NCBI GenBank assembly: GCA_030512295.1
Contig: JAULSR010000010.1
Location: 434,001-498,000 of the forward strand
Direction: 5' to 3'
DNA: 64,000 nt
Origin: Bombardia bombarda
Lineage: Eukaryota; Ascomycota; Sordariomycetes; Sordariales; Lasiosphaeriaceae
Positions 1 through 10,668 of this stretch are shown here, piece by piece. How positions within the stretch are numbered: position 1 is the stretch's first letter; each line of letters opens with the position of its first letter. Position numbers and translations under genes: made by a program. The notes beneath the pieces are model-generated. The model saw only the letters and a list, made by a program, of their open reading frames with translations, was not told where the DNA came from and did not search any database.

Positions 1-1565
1 ACTGGATTGATATTGTCGCCGCGCTGGCTGAAACGTGGCTTAGTCGGCGTTGACAGCGGCTGGCAGAGGCAACGCCCGAGATTTCATGATTTCTCATGAT
101 CTCTCTTCCATCTCAGCTGTTCAGTCGTGGGGTCGGTCGCCTTTCATCGACTGTTGCCTGTTTGTTCAGTTTAATTTACTTCCCTCTTTCTCACCAGCAC
201 TTGACCAGCAAGTGTTACGAAACATGGCATTTGTGGGAAGAGTGGTGGGAAAAGGCATGCGGGTTTCCAAGTATCCGGTGCGACGATGCGATGGTGGTGA
301 TGTGGTACAGCGAGTAAAAAGGTACCGTATGTACGGATATCCAGCGCGCGGTGCACAGGCCTGCAAGCCAAGCTTGTTCCGTAACAACTCCGTGCTGGAT
401 CTGCCGTATATCAAACCGCGGGTAAAAGACTGCAACAAAGAACAAGCAAGCTATAGCGTAGAATACTAAAAGAGAAAAGACCGCCCACGATCTTCTGGCT
501 TCCTTCCACCTGGCTTGGTGATACCTGATAGGGGGCTTGGCCAGAAGCTGTAAGAGACAAGAGACAAGAAGAGAAAACAAAACTGAAATGACGATGATGG
601 GCAGGCACCTCCCCGCCGAGCCCGCCTCCTACGTATGTCTGCGCACGGCTCTCTTTCTCACACGTGGTTAACGAGAATAGATTTGGGGAAGGAACAAAGA
701 AGGAGCAGGCAGCCAGCTCCCCATGATGCAATTCGCACACGATCGATCAGGCTCGATAAAATGGTTGCGCTGCACGCCCACCAAAAGGGGCAAACCGGGA
801 TAATGATTGGGAAGCGGATTTTAGCAATCCGGTAACGGCCTCTACCAGAAATCTGTCATGGTGCCCTTGCCCTGAACTGCAGGGCAGTCCATGCTTGGTT
901 CGCCGCGTTGGGACAAGATCGTGGGCGCTGAAGGTTGCTGGTAGGTCAACTGCTGCTGGGTGGTCAGCAACGCAACAGGGCAGCCCGGAGGGCGGAGGGG
1001 GAAGTGGAAGGGCGGGGTCGGCTGCCACTCACCATGGATTGCCCGCTGATGTTGTTGCTACACTAACAACTGCCACTGCATCTCCCCTACCTAACTACCT
1101 TAAGGTAGGTACGTTTCTGGTGCTCGTTGCCGAGCATCCATCCTGTGGAAGATTCAACAGGGTGCATTCACCGTTTGTTCATCGGTTGTCGAAGCCCAGC
1201 CATGAGCTTTATCAAACCCGACAACATACGAATAGCGGCCAGTAAAATACCTTGATAAACTGAAGGTGCTAACTGTTAAGGCGGCGACTCCTCACCTACC
1301 TTACCTTAGTACCGTATCTTTGGCTTCCCCTCCATCTCCACTACCCGTCTACCCGCCTACCCGCCCGCCCGCCAATTCGGAATATCGTTACGGGATCCTC
1401 GAGGCGATGCGAAGCGTGGCCCAAGCGGCACCGGTCTGGACTTGCATCATCTGGTCGGTCTCGGTCTGAGTTGACGAGGAAGCTGAGAAGGAAAGCTTGG
1501 GAAGGTGGCACGTCTACGTCGCCGCTGCCAGTCGCACCCCCTCCCCCCCTTCCGAGTGAATTGCA
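1..1565. other. Intergenic region upstream of the first gene
   Basis: I recognise no gene here. The open frames are short, lack family resemblance and mostly begin at non-ATG codons. The stretch holds a perfect 12-bp palindrome TACCTTAAGGTA at 1096-1107 and a TACC-rich run at about 1294-1311. A pyrimidine-rich run of ACCCGCC-type units follows at about 1344-1373. The right half is the likely promoter and 5' UTR of the gene starting at 1566. The left edge could hold the end of an untranslated region from a gene outside the window. Confidence 0.5.
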
Positions 1566-3899
1566 ATGTTTGGCAATCTCGCCCACCTGAGTAAGTGAAC
1601 CGTCATTTGTCTTCCTATGTCATCTACTGGCCACGGCCTGAGGGGCGCCGTGATGTGACGGAAAAGTGGTTACTATTCTGTACTGCAAACTTGCTACGGC
1701 CTCTCATGGTCATAACTTGCTTGATGCAAACAACCGATCTCTAAGCACCTTGCCTAGATCTACTCTGTATCCTCTGCTCCTGTGCGATGGGCTGTTTAGT
1801 CGGTCAAGCTTGCCTGCTACCTCTCTGAAGATGGCGAGATCAGCCCATTGTCTAATCCAATATTCGTACATTTAGTCCCGAACGGTCCGGCGAGGACAGA
1901 ACCACCCAAGGATGTCCCGCCGCCAACGCCCGTCAACTTTCCCCGGTGCTATCCCCAGGTCCAGCCCCGTGGCTCCCGGGAACGGGACCCGAGCTTGCCT
2001 GCTGCCAAGCCTCTGGCTTCATTACTGCAGGGCATAGTCCGGCCTACCGAAGTCACCATCGCTCATCTCGAGGCTCTCGGGGTTCATGTGGTACCTGATT
2101 CGCCCATCTCTGATCTCATCCCCGACCCGGCCTTCATCCCCGACTTTGAGGCATGGCATGCCCTGTCAGCAGACGACGTCCACACCACCAATGAGAGCAC
2201 CAGGAAACGACTGAACACGGGCAACCTCTCCCCCGGCTGCCAGACCTACCTGGACCGAAGGCGTGAGTTCTCAGTTTCAAACGAGGCCGCCTATCGCGCC
2301 GTCCGTCGCATTCCTGCCCCCAAAGGACAACCGCAAGCACGACTGGGCAACTCCTTTGAATTCTACCGTCACCTCGAGCTGTTCTCTACCTACTGGGACG
2401 ACACGTCTAAGCCTATCACCAAGTCTAAACCCGACGAGACCAAGGTCAAGGAAGGCGATGCCGACACCCAAAGTCCCGGGAACCCCAAGGGAGGAGGCGG
2501 CGAGCCCGATGCCGACTCAACCTATTTCTACCGCACCGGTACTGGCCATCAGATGCCGGCCGAGTACCGCCAGACTATGGTCACGGCCTTTCTCAAGCTG
2601 ATAGCATACGATTTTGGCTGTAATGTGTCGGCGCCTCGCACCGAGCCACGACTATTCATCAGCTCCAAGGTCTCTCCCAAATCTCCGCCACGCAGTTCTT
2701 ATTTTCCGTCCGGCTGCACCTTCATCTTCCGGACACCTGCCACAAGGGAAGCGGCCCGCGCCGGCATCATCGAGGGTCCCCTCGTGGCCGTGAGCGCCAG
2801 ACACACCACCTCGTTCCCGCCACTGCGCCGCGCTCCTTCAGCTCCTACCTCGCCGACGGCCACATCGACGGCAGCGGCAGCGGCAACGGCAGCGGCAGGA
2901 GCGCCGGCAGCGGCAGCAGCACCAGCACCAGCCCCATCGTCAGCTCTGTCTGAAACTACGACTACCCCACCGGTATCCGGCTCAGATAGGGACTCAACCC
3001 TAGACCTAGCCCGGGAACTGGTCGCGGCGCTCATCACAGCACAGCACCGCGCCCGCGACGGCCGCACGGAGAAGCGCATCGGCGAAGGCGCCTGGTGGGC
3101 CACCAAGCCGCGGTGGGGTGGCGGCACCGGCGGGCCCATCGGCCGGGAGGTGGAGATGCAGGCCGGCGACGAAACCATCGGGGACAAGGATCTGCCCCCA
3201 CCGACTCTCCCGTCTTCCTCTTTCTCCTCCTCCTCCTCTTCTTCTTCTTCTTCTTCTTCCGTAGCCGCGGCGGCGGCGGCCGCTATGCTCGGCAGCGACC
3301 TGTCCCTCCCGCGCCGTCCATCAGCCCGACCTTCGATCTGGGCCCCCGCGGCCGGCAGCACCAGCGCATCCAAGGGCGCCAAGCGCATCAAGAAGTCGGG
3401 CAACCTGCCCATCTACGACGCCTACCGCATGGTCCGCCCGCCGTCCGCCGCCTGGGACAGGAAGACAAAGTACACCGCCATCGGGCGCGCGCGCGGCGTC
3501 GACTACGATGATATATTCGTCGTCAGCGCTTTGTTCCACCACATAAGCGTAGTGAGGGTGCGCGTGCCGGACCGCCTGCTCGCTGTGTTGGAGGGCGAGG
3601 CGACGGACGACCCCGCCGCGGAGACGAGGAGCTGGGGCCGGCTCGAGGCGCGCAGGAGCCCGTGGTTTGACCTTTTCAAGATCGGTGATCGGTTGGCGGC
3701 TGTGCAGCTCATGTGGAGCATGATGGCGTACTTGATGAGGGCAGAAGAGGATCCGGCTGTGACTGGTGATGGGACGGAGACGGAGACGGAGAAGACGACG
3801 ACGGCGGCGGCGACGGCTGAGAAGACTGCGGGAGAGAGCGGTGGCGGCCAGAGCCAGAGACAGGGGCAGGGAGGTGATGTCAAGATGGGGAATAGTTAG
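1566..3899 (+). CDS. Uncharacterised fungal protein with low-complexity linkers, 697 aa
   Basis: I do not recognise a characterised family. The long open frame has no ATG near its start: its first usable codon is a TTG at 1848, and the first in-frame ATG lies over 200 codons in. I therefore infer a small first exon 1566-1590 (ATG TTT GGC AAT..., then a perfect GTAAGT donor), an intron 1591-1830 ending in AAG, and exon 2 from 1831 to 3899. The join keeps the frame. Ordered blocks lie around residues 60-260, including NSFEFYRHLELFSTYWDDT and a YRTGTGHQMPAEYR stretch, and around 560-670 (IYDAYRMVRPP... FDLFKIGDRLAAVQLMWSMM). Between them are Ala/Pro-rich tracts and a poly-Ser/poly-Ala run encoded by a TCC/TTC repeat at 3211-3260. 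The C-terminal tail is rich in Thr, Glu and Gln. There is no signal peptide, membrane segment or known catalytic motif. A Pezizomycotina-restricted family is likely. The gene call is solid; the first exon is inferred. Confidence 0.75.
3211..3260 (+). repeat. TCC/TTC trinucleotide tract coding poly-Ser
   Basis: An imperfect TCC/TTC run encodes about a dozen consecutive serines in the 697-aa protein, followed by a GCG/GCC tract encoding alanines. The run stays in frame and is likely to vary in length between strains. On the other strand it reads as poly-Glu, which creates a spurious antisense open frame. Confidence 0.85.
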
Positions 3900-5097
3900 T
3901 GTAAATGCCACCGTCATCTTCCTGCATGGTGGCCATCGCGCTGCCGCAGACGGACTGGTAGTAGTTCTAGCAGCCGACTACTGGGCCGCTCGGGATTAGG
4001 AGGGTTATCGTCAGCCAGTGCCGGCAAGAAGTGCAGACCTGCTGCAAACAAGTTACGAAAGGCCAGGCGGCCGCAGCAGCAGTACGTCAGCGTACAACAT
4101 GCGCCTCGCTCCCCAAGCCAGCAAAGCCAGGACGGTAAACATGATTTTGGCTGGAAGCCCGCCCCTTGGTTTTCTTTTCGGGGTTTGACAGACAGATCAA
4201 GGCTTGGCTGGCGACTTCAACAACACAGAAAGATACATAATGTCACGACGATGGAAAGAAAAGGATGAGAGCAAGAAAGTTGACATGACGGCTACATAAT
4301 GATGGATTTGATGGAAAGGGAAATCACATAACCGGATATTCAAAGGGACAGACCAGAGATCATCAGAGACAGATACAAACCCCCATAGAAAGTGAAATAA
4401 ACCTGAAAGGAATGCCAGATATTTAATGCTCGCCAGAGCAGTCAAACGTCTTCATTCAGCCCTGCCTGCCTGCATCCTGCTGTGCCCAACTCCAAGCTGT
4501 AGAACTGGGTGGTTGAAATAAACGGGAGCGTTTGTGTTTCAAAACGTCTTCCAATCTCCATCCTGTCCCACCGGGGCGGGGCGGGGCGGTGCCCGCACAG
4601 TTAGAAACAGCTGGACTCGACCGCAATCAGCACTGTACATCTCTAATTTCACGCACTGTGCCCTTCTCACTCCCCAAAAAGGAGGCAGCCCAGGAGCCCA
4701 GCAGCCCAGGCGGGCGGCAGGCAGGCAGGAGGTTTCAGCTCCGCCCCGCACATTGTGACACAGGCGGGTACTGCGCGGGGCCGATGGTGGCATTGGCGGG
4801 TGGTGCAACTAACTTCACCCCGACACCCCCGATTGATTTACACCAAATCTTGGTTTTCTTGAAACGAAACGGCCACCGTCATCTTATCTCATCTCACATT
4901 TCACCTTTTGTTGCGTGAATAGAAACAACTCGATTAAAAAGCGCAGCGCGAACGTGAACCTTTTTATTCTTTTGCTCGCCTCTACCACGGTTTATTAGGC
5001 CTCTTGTTAGCTTCAGCTACACCACAGTGCTACGCCACATACCGGGCACGCCCACATCTCACCACCACCAAAACCCGCGCGATCACAATCAGCAATC
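3900..5097. other. Intergenic, 3' UTR and promoter
   Basis: No gene is supported. The left part should be the 3' UTR of the upstream gene. A GC-box-like run of GGGGC units lies at about 4572-4590, and AGGC/GGCA-rich sequence lies near 4700-4735. The right end is the promoter and 5' UTR of the 109-aa gene starting at 5098. Confidence 0.5.
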
Positions 5098-5664
5098 ATG
5101 GCCTGGGGAAAGGATGCTCCCCCGAAGCCGCAGACGTCTACCATTAGGTATGTATACCTACCTACCTACCTACCTAGTGAATGGTGAATCCATGCAAAAC
5201 GCATTCGTTATTCTCTATGCTCCATTCTCTCTCAGTTTTCTTCCGACGTGCGCCTCCGCAGCGCTCATCTCACTAACAAAACAACCCCAGACAGCTGCTA
5301 CCGCTGGTAATCACCTTCATCATCCTGGGCGTGCTCGCCTGGGTCGGCATGCAGATCTACCAGTCAGTCGTCAAGATCCAGGCGCAGGCGAGCCAGCGCA
5401 TGAACAAGAAGAACGTCGTCTTCACCAAGGACGGCGTGCGCGTCGGCGTCAAGCAGGTCCAGAACGAGGACTACGTCGACAAGACGCAGAGCTGGGTCGT
5501 CAAGGCCTGGAACCTGAGCGGGAGCGCAAAGGAGGAGGTCAAGCACAAGAAGTATGTCTCCCCTCCCCCTTTTACCTACTTAATCAAGGAGTTCGGCGAG
5601 ACTTTTTGTGATGCTGACTGGGGTTGTGTTTGTGTGTGAATCAAGACTGCAAAAGCAAAGGTGA
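5098..5664 (+). CDS. Small single-pass membrane protein, 109 aa
   Basis: Three exons can be read: 5098-5147, 5291-5551 and 5646-5664. Donors are GTATGT (5148) and GTATGT (5552); acceptors are CCCAG and TCAAG. The joined frame starts MAWGKDAPPKPQTSTIRQLL and ends KHKKLQKQR. A hydrophobic stretch at about residues 19-40 (LPLVITFIILGVLAWVGMQI) predicts one membrane helix near the N-terminus. A short proline-containing polar head precedes it. A charged tail of about 70 residues follows, with VVFTKDGVRVGVKQVQ and SWVVKAWNLS. The layout suggests a single-pass organellar or ER protein. I recall similar short proteins in other filamentous fungi but no function for them. The exon structure and membrane helix are seen in the sequence; the localisation is inference. 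Confidence 0.8.
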
Positions 5665-6414
5665 ACGATGGACTAGAACTAGACGGCACAACCATTTTGC
5701 TGCGACGTCTAGATTTTATGGATTGGAGTATCGACGTCTTGAAATAGGTGTCGGCGATGGAATGGAAGTTCCCTACCTACCCTGGACACCACCACGAGGG
5801 AGGAAACGCGGTGGTCCAACTTCTCGGACCTTTTGGCGTTCCATAGGGTGGACAGCTGGGATCCAGCCCAAGGAGGACAAGCAGGTGTCTCGAAGGGCAG
5901 ACAAAAGGATAGTGGCTGGCACGGAAGCGGAGGGCCACGAGGCGCCAGAGGAGCGGAACTTGGGGCGCGATAGGGCCCGGCTCCAAAGACTTTCGATTCT
6001 TTTTTATTCGGGGTTGGCTCATGGTTTACTTTAGCCGGATTTGATACGATTCTAGGTATGGCCATCACCAGGGATTAGGTGGTATTCTTCTTTTATACGG
6101 CTGGTTACATACAACTGGCCGTCTTCTTTCATAACTTCACTTTTCACAGGACGGACTGCCACGGCGCTCTTCAAGGTTTCTTTTTCTAATGAATCAAGAT
6201 CCTATACTTACATTGTCAAAACGATGAATACGCACACACCTGCCCCTTCAAGTACCAAGGGTATATACCTACCTGCCCGTGCCAGCCTCTTCATCCATAA
6301 CTTACCAAGTATACTACTACCCAACCCAGGTAGCCAGCATGCCTTTGAGTTCAGAAAGCGCCTCAAACACCTCAACCTTAAAAAGAAGAATACAGTACAG
6401 AAGAAGGAAACACC
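5665..6414. other. Convergent intergenic region
   Basis: This lies between the 3' ends of the 109-aa membrane protein gene (+) and the C6 regulator gene (-). I see no gene and no obvious repeat apart from short CTACC runs at about 5771-5785 and 6265-6275. It presumably holds two 3' UTRs. Confidence 0.5.
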
Positions 6415-8704
6415 TCAAACACCAAGAAACTTCTCTATCGCCTTCTTAATCGACTCTGTCGCCGTCGTCTCTGAGGCCTTGGCTAACAGCTCTGACCTCT
6501 TGCGCTCAAAGTGCTCTTTCTGCATGGTCTCGCGCTGCTGCAGCGGGTTCATAGTGTAGCTAGCGGCTGGGGGCGCTTGTCTGGCTGAGAGCAGTTTCTC
6601 AAAGTTGTGTGCTATGGGGTATGGCTGGGCTATGAGGCCGTCGCGGCGGATGAGCATGGAGGGGATGCATTTTCTCATCTGTGGGTGGTGTAAGTGGGTG
6701 TATGTGAGCAAGTGAGTCACCGTCGTAATAAGATGTGATTGACAACAGCAGACAGTAACAAGGAAAAGAAGAGAACTCACCTGGCACAAAATATACGCAT
6801 ACCGAATCCCCAGCTCATCACCAATATACCTCAACCTCCCCTGCACCCACGCGCGCTGCGCATCCGTCAGGTGGTCCTGCCCCATGACGCACGCCAGCGG
6901 CCACGTCAGGAAGTATCCCGCCAGGCTCTTGATACCGCCATCCTCGCCGCACGCGAAGCCCGACATGTCCTCCTCCTCCCCATGCCCACCCCTATGCCCA
7001 TCACCACCCATCCCCCTCCCCCCCCGCCACCCCAAATGATACGGCACACTCGCAATAATATCCTCAATCACATCCGCACTGACCCTCGCCGCCGTCGCAT
7101 ACTCTGGCGTCGTCCTGTAGTCCACCGGCGCGCACGCGCACGCCGCACACCTGACAATAATGCTCGCCAGCGTCAGCCTCGTCGTTCTTGCCATGTTCCA
7201 GACGCTCGCTATCCAAAAGTCGGAATACACATCCACCCTCCCCGGGAACACCTCCATGCGGCTGTAGTCGCCATCGGGGGGCACTGAGTTGCCGTCGTGC
7301 CAGCAGAGCGTGCGCAGCTGCCAGACGGGGGGTAGGGAATGCATCCAGGCGGAGAGGTCCTGGTCGAGGGACTGGGCGCGGCGCATGAGGGCGAGGACGA
7401 GGTCGGTTCTTTGCGGGGAGGTGGACGACGAAGAGGAGGAGGGAAAGGAGGAGGGAAAGGAGGAGGGGGAGGAGGTGGTGGTGGTGGTCATGAGGCCGGT
7501 TACTTGGGCGCGGAGGTCGCTTGTCTTGAGGCACAGGCCCTGGAGGGCGGTGGCGACGGGGTCGTTGACTGCATCGGTCATCCACCAGGCGACGCCCATT
7601 ATGGGGGCCTGGCCGGTGGTGAGGGTGTGGATTATCTGTAAGGGTGGGTGGGTGGGTGGTTAGTGGTTTGTGGGAGGGGAGGGGAGGGATTGCAAGAAAA
7701 AGGGGGAATTTCAGGAGGGAAGGGATGGACAGTCGGTGCTTACAAGTTGTCTCCGAACCATGACAAACAGCTGCAGGCCCGTCTTGGTCCGCAGCTGCTT
7801 CCTCCCGCGGGCCTTGACCAGCTGGATGGCGCCCTCGATGTGCGAGCCCCATGCGAACTCGCCAATTTTCTTTGCCGTGATGGACTTTCGACAGTGTTAG
7901 CCACACAAATCAAACAGCATGGAGGGAGGGATGCTAAAGGAAAGCCACAGCAAAAACCAACCTCAAACATGCCCAACAGCAACACCGTCGCCAGCACTGC
8001 ATCCGACTTGGCCGTCTTGGGATCCCTCAGCGCCGTGTTCGTCGCGCTCAGCGCCCTAGTATACTCGCCAACGGCCTTGTCGCCCATCTCCTCGCCGCCG
8101 TCGGCGCTGGGCCGGCTGTTGCCCAGCAGCGCCAGCGCGCAGGCGTTGAAGGCGTGCCGGATGTGGGTGTCGGCCGTCCCTTGGGCCCGCAGCAGCGGGA
8201 TGAGGTAGTCCATGAAGCCGCGGGCGGTGCCCTGGCGCGGCACCAGGACGAAGTTGGACACAAAGTAGCACGACGCCCGCGTCTCGACGGGGATCTGGAG
8301 GGCGGGTTGCAGGGCGGACGACTTGACCATGTGCTGGAGGGCGGGTGTGGCGTGCCGTCTTGCTGCTGTTGCTGCTGTCCCTTGGCCTATTTGTTGTTGC
8401 TGTCGTTTGCGAGTGGTGGTTGCTGACTTTTGGGCTCGCCGCTCTGTTGCGGTAGTTTCGTTGCGCAGCATCAGGTCAAAGTCGTCCTTGTACCCGGGAC
8501 ACTGGCGTCTAGACTTGGTGCATTGGTTGCATGTTGGTCTAGTTTCGTCACACTGTTGAGAGGAGGTGGTAGCCATCGTCAGTGTGTCATGAATTACTAC
8601 ATAGTCTATATAGGAGCAATATGCTTGCTGTATAGTATGCGTACCTTGATTCTCCGGGTTCTGCACATCTGGCAGCCCTTTGAGGGCTTTCCGCAGTACA
8701 CCAT
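6415..8704 (-). CDS. Zn2Cys6 fungal transcription factor, 636 aa
   Basis: Five exons on the minus strand: 8704-8645, 8552-7962, 7884-7744, 7635-6781 and 6678-6415. Introns have GT...AG ends; the second has a clear GCTAAC branch point. The N-terminus is a complete C6 zinc cluster: Cys11, 14, 21, 28, 31 and 38 in CX2CX6CX6CX2CX6C spacing. The first intron falls exactly between Lys20 and Cys21. A linker with Gln/Ala runs follows (about 50-110). A long helical regulatory region comes next, with family-typical words such as GSHIEGAIQLVKARG and LVKARGRKQLRTKTGLQLF. This matches the fungal-specific transcription factor domain 2 class rather than the Gal4/PPR1 type. The C-terminus is Lys/Glu-rich. 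It should be a nuclear DNA-binding regulator. The neighbours are not a metabolic cluster, so its targets cannot be guessed from context. Splicing is required to restore the zinc cluster, which supports the first intron strongly. Confidence 0.88.
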
Positions 8705-10668
8705 GTTTGCAGCTGACAGTCAAGAACCTGTCTGATGTTGCTGCTGCTTGGTGAACTAACAAACGCGAGAGGTATATGATATCAGGTGGGTTTGTAAGTA
8801 TCAATTGATGCAGCAGTCAATAACAGATGGAGAAGAACAGATGATGATCCTCAGCCGTACGGGCAGGCGATCCCAGTACATGCAGATCATAGATCATATA
8901 TACACCGACACACGAATGAGTGAGCGAGCCTGGTCCCAGGGAAAGAGGGTATTATTGATTTTCCATCAAGAAGGACGATCGAATCATGGACGCAACGAAA
9001 CGACAACCAAGACCACCGGCAACTGCCATGACACTCACTTTCCGCCGTCCCCCGTCCCCCGTCTTGCTTGGCACGCATGCACGAGGGCATGAAACGGTAG
9101 ACGATCAAAACGTCTAACCTCTTAGCAAGTTGACTAGACCAAGTCTGGTGCGCAAATGCCAAGACCCTGGCCCGAGCCTGGGCAGCGACTTTCACCGGGT
9201 TATGGCCCATGGGGTTGCTACGGGGGTTGCGGGATACAAAAATAGGTAAGTCCTTACAAGTTACGCTTCACGGGACTCGGGCTCCTGCTGGACTATGGGG
9301 TGGCGTATCCGTATTGGGTCTAAGTGTGGATGACCGGCACAACGACCATGAGGCTCTCGGGAAGAAGTGGGAAGAAGTGAAGAAGAAGAAGGGTACTTCC
9401 GTACGGCGGGCCACACCCGACGGCGCGGTCAGGTGTTTAAAACTTGCACAAAATCATCAGCCAACACAGAAGGAAGGCGTCTCAGATACCGCCTGACCTG
9501 TCAAAGAACGGACGCCACATGGCCATAGCAATCACCACCATACACGGTCTACTCCGTACCGCAGAGCAACACAACCTCTTACAGCTTCCGTTCTTCACAG
9601 CCACCTCCACCTCACCACTTTCTTCCCTCTCCTACATGTTCTTGCGTATCATCTCAACAACAACATCAGGTTGTAAACACTCTTGTATATGTTTGTCCAA
9701 GTCCTCTTTAGTACGCCAGTGGTATTTGAAAAACCCCAAACGTTTTCATACCCCCTTGTGTACACAGAGTACACAGCCACCGCCCATAATTACCACATTC
9801 GGTCACCACTTTATTCAGCTCCCAAGTAAAATAACCCTAGACATCCTACAACGCTTTGACATTGATGCATATGCAGATACCGTTACACACACACACACAC
9901 ACTGACCCCGGATCCGAAGCGGGGGCCAAGGGTGTTTAGGATCCGGAGAGGTGGGGGAAGTACACTAAGATCAGGGGTGGTTGACAGGAAGGCAAGAGAT
10001 TGAAAATGGAGCCCGATGCGGGGAACAAACACGGCCTTGGGTTGGATGAAGCTGCTGATCCGATTTGTACCAAGCTTGCGACGACAAATCAAGATGATAG
10101 GTAAGGTAGCAACCAGACGACCAGGATCGCGATCACGATCACGATAACATCAAATCATAGAGAATCATTTCTTTGTGCTTCGGTAGCTGCAGACAGATAA
10201 TGAGTAATGTTAAATATCAGCACCACCCTGACATAATATTTTGGCGCATATGTTTTTATATGAGAGTACGAGATTGAAATGATCCGCCCACTTCTGAAAC
10301 TACAACGTCTCCGAGGAGCAAAAAACCGATATTCAACGACCTTTACCGAATATACACGCGCACCTTGCGAGTATACAATGCTGTGCGAGGTGAGGAAATA
10401 AAAGGGGACACTACCAGCCTAGCATCGCCAAGTAATTCAACCCCATTATATGGCTGGGTAGGTCCTTCGTACATACAGGTCGTGTATGTAATAGACACCA
10501 CACCACAGATCTCATATTCCCATCAGACCCCATCCCACCACCGCCTCCAAATTAAAACACACCTAATAATCATATTTTGTTTATTTCCTCGCTATCCTTC
10601 CCTCTTTATTTGTATCTAATTACGCACAAAAGCAGTAACCACCCCAAACTCCTCACACCACCACCACA
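8705..10668. other. Intergenic region with (AC)9 microsatellite
   Basis: I find no supported gene in these 2 kb. The left part is the promoter of the C6 regulator, which reads leftward. A GAAGAAGTG-type purine-rich run lies at about 9361-9392, and a GATCAC-repeat patch lies at about 10120-10146. The right part is the 3' flank of the exportin gene. The open frame at 9444-9905 lacks any coding signature and ends in the microsatellite. Confidence 0.5.
9885..9902. repeat. (AC)9 microsatellite
   Basis: Nine uninterrupted AC units in intergenic DNA. Confidence 0.95.

Noticed and set aside
2699..3412. 237-codon antisense open frame with Glu and Ala runs
   Set aside because: It is the complement of the poly-Ser/Ala-coding repeat of the 697-aa gene and has no independent coding signature.
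7064..7906. 280-codon minus-strand open frame overlapping the C6 regulator
   Set aside because: It is a shifted frame of the same exons and introns, rich in Pro, His and Arg, as expected from GC-rich coding sequence.
9444..9905. 153-codon open frame ending in His/Thr repeats
   Set aside because: It ends in the (AC)9 microsatellite and has no conserved-looking segment.
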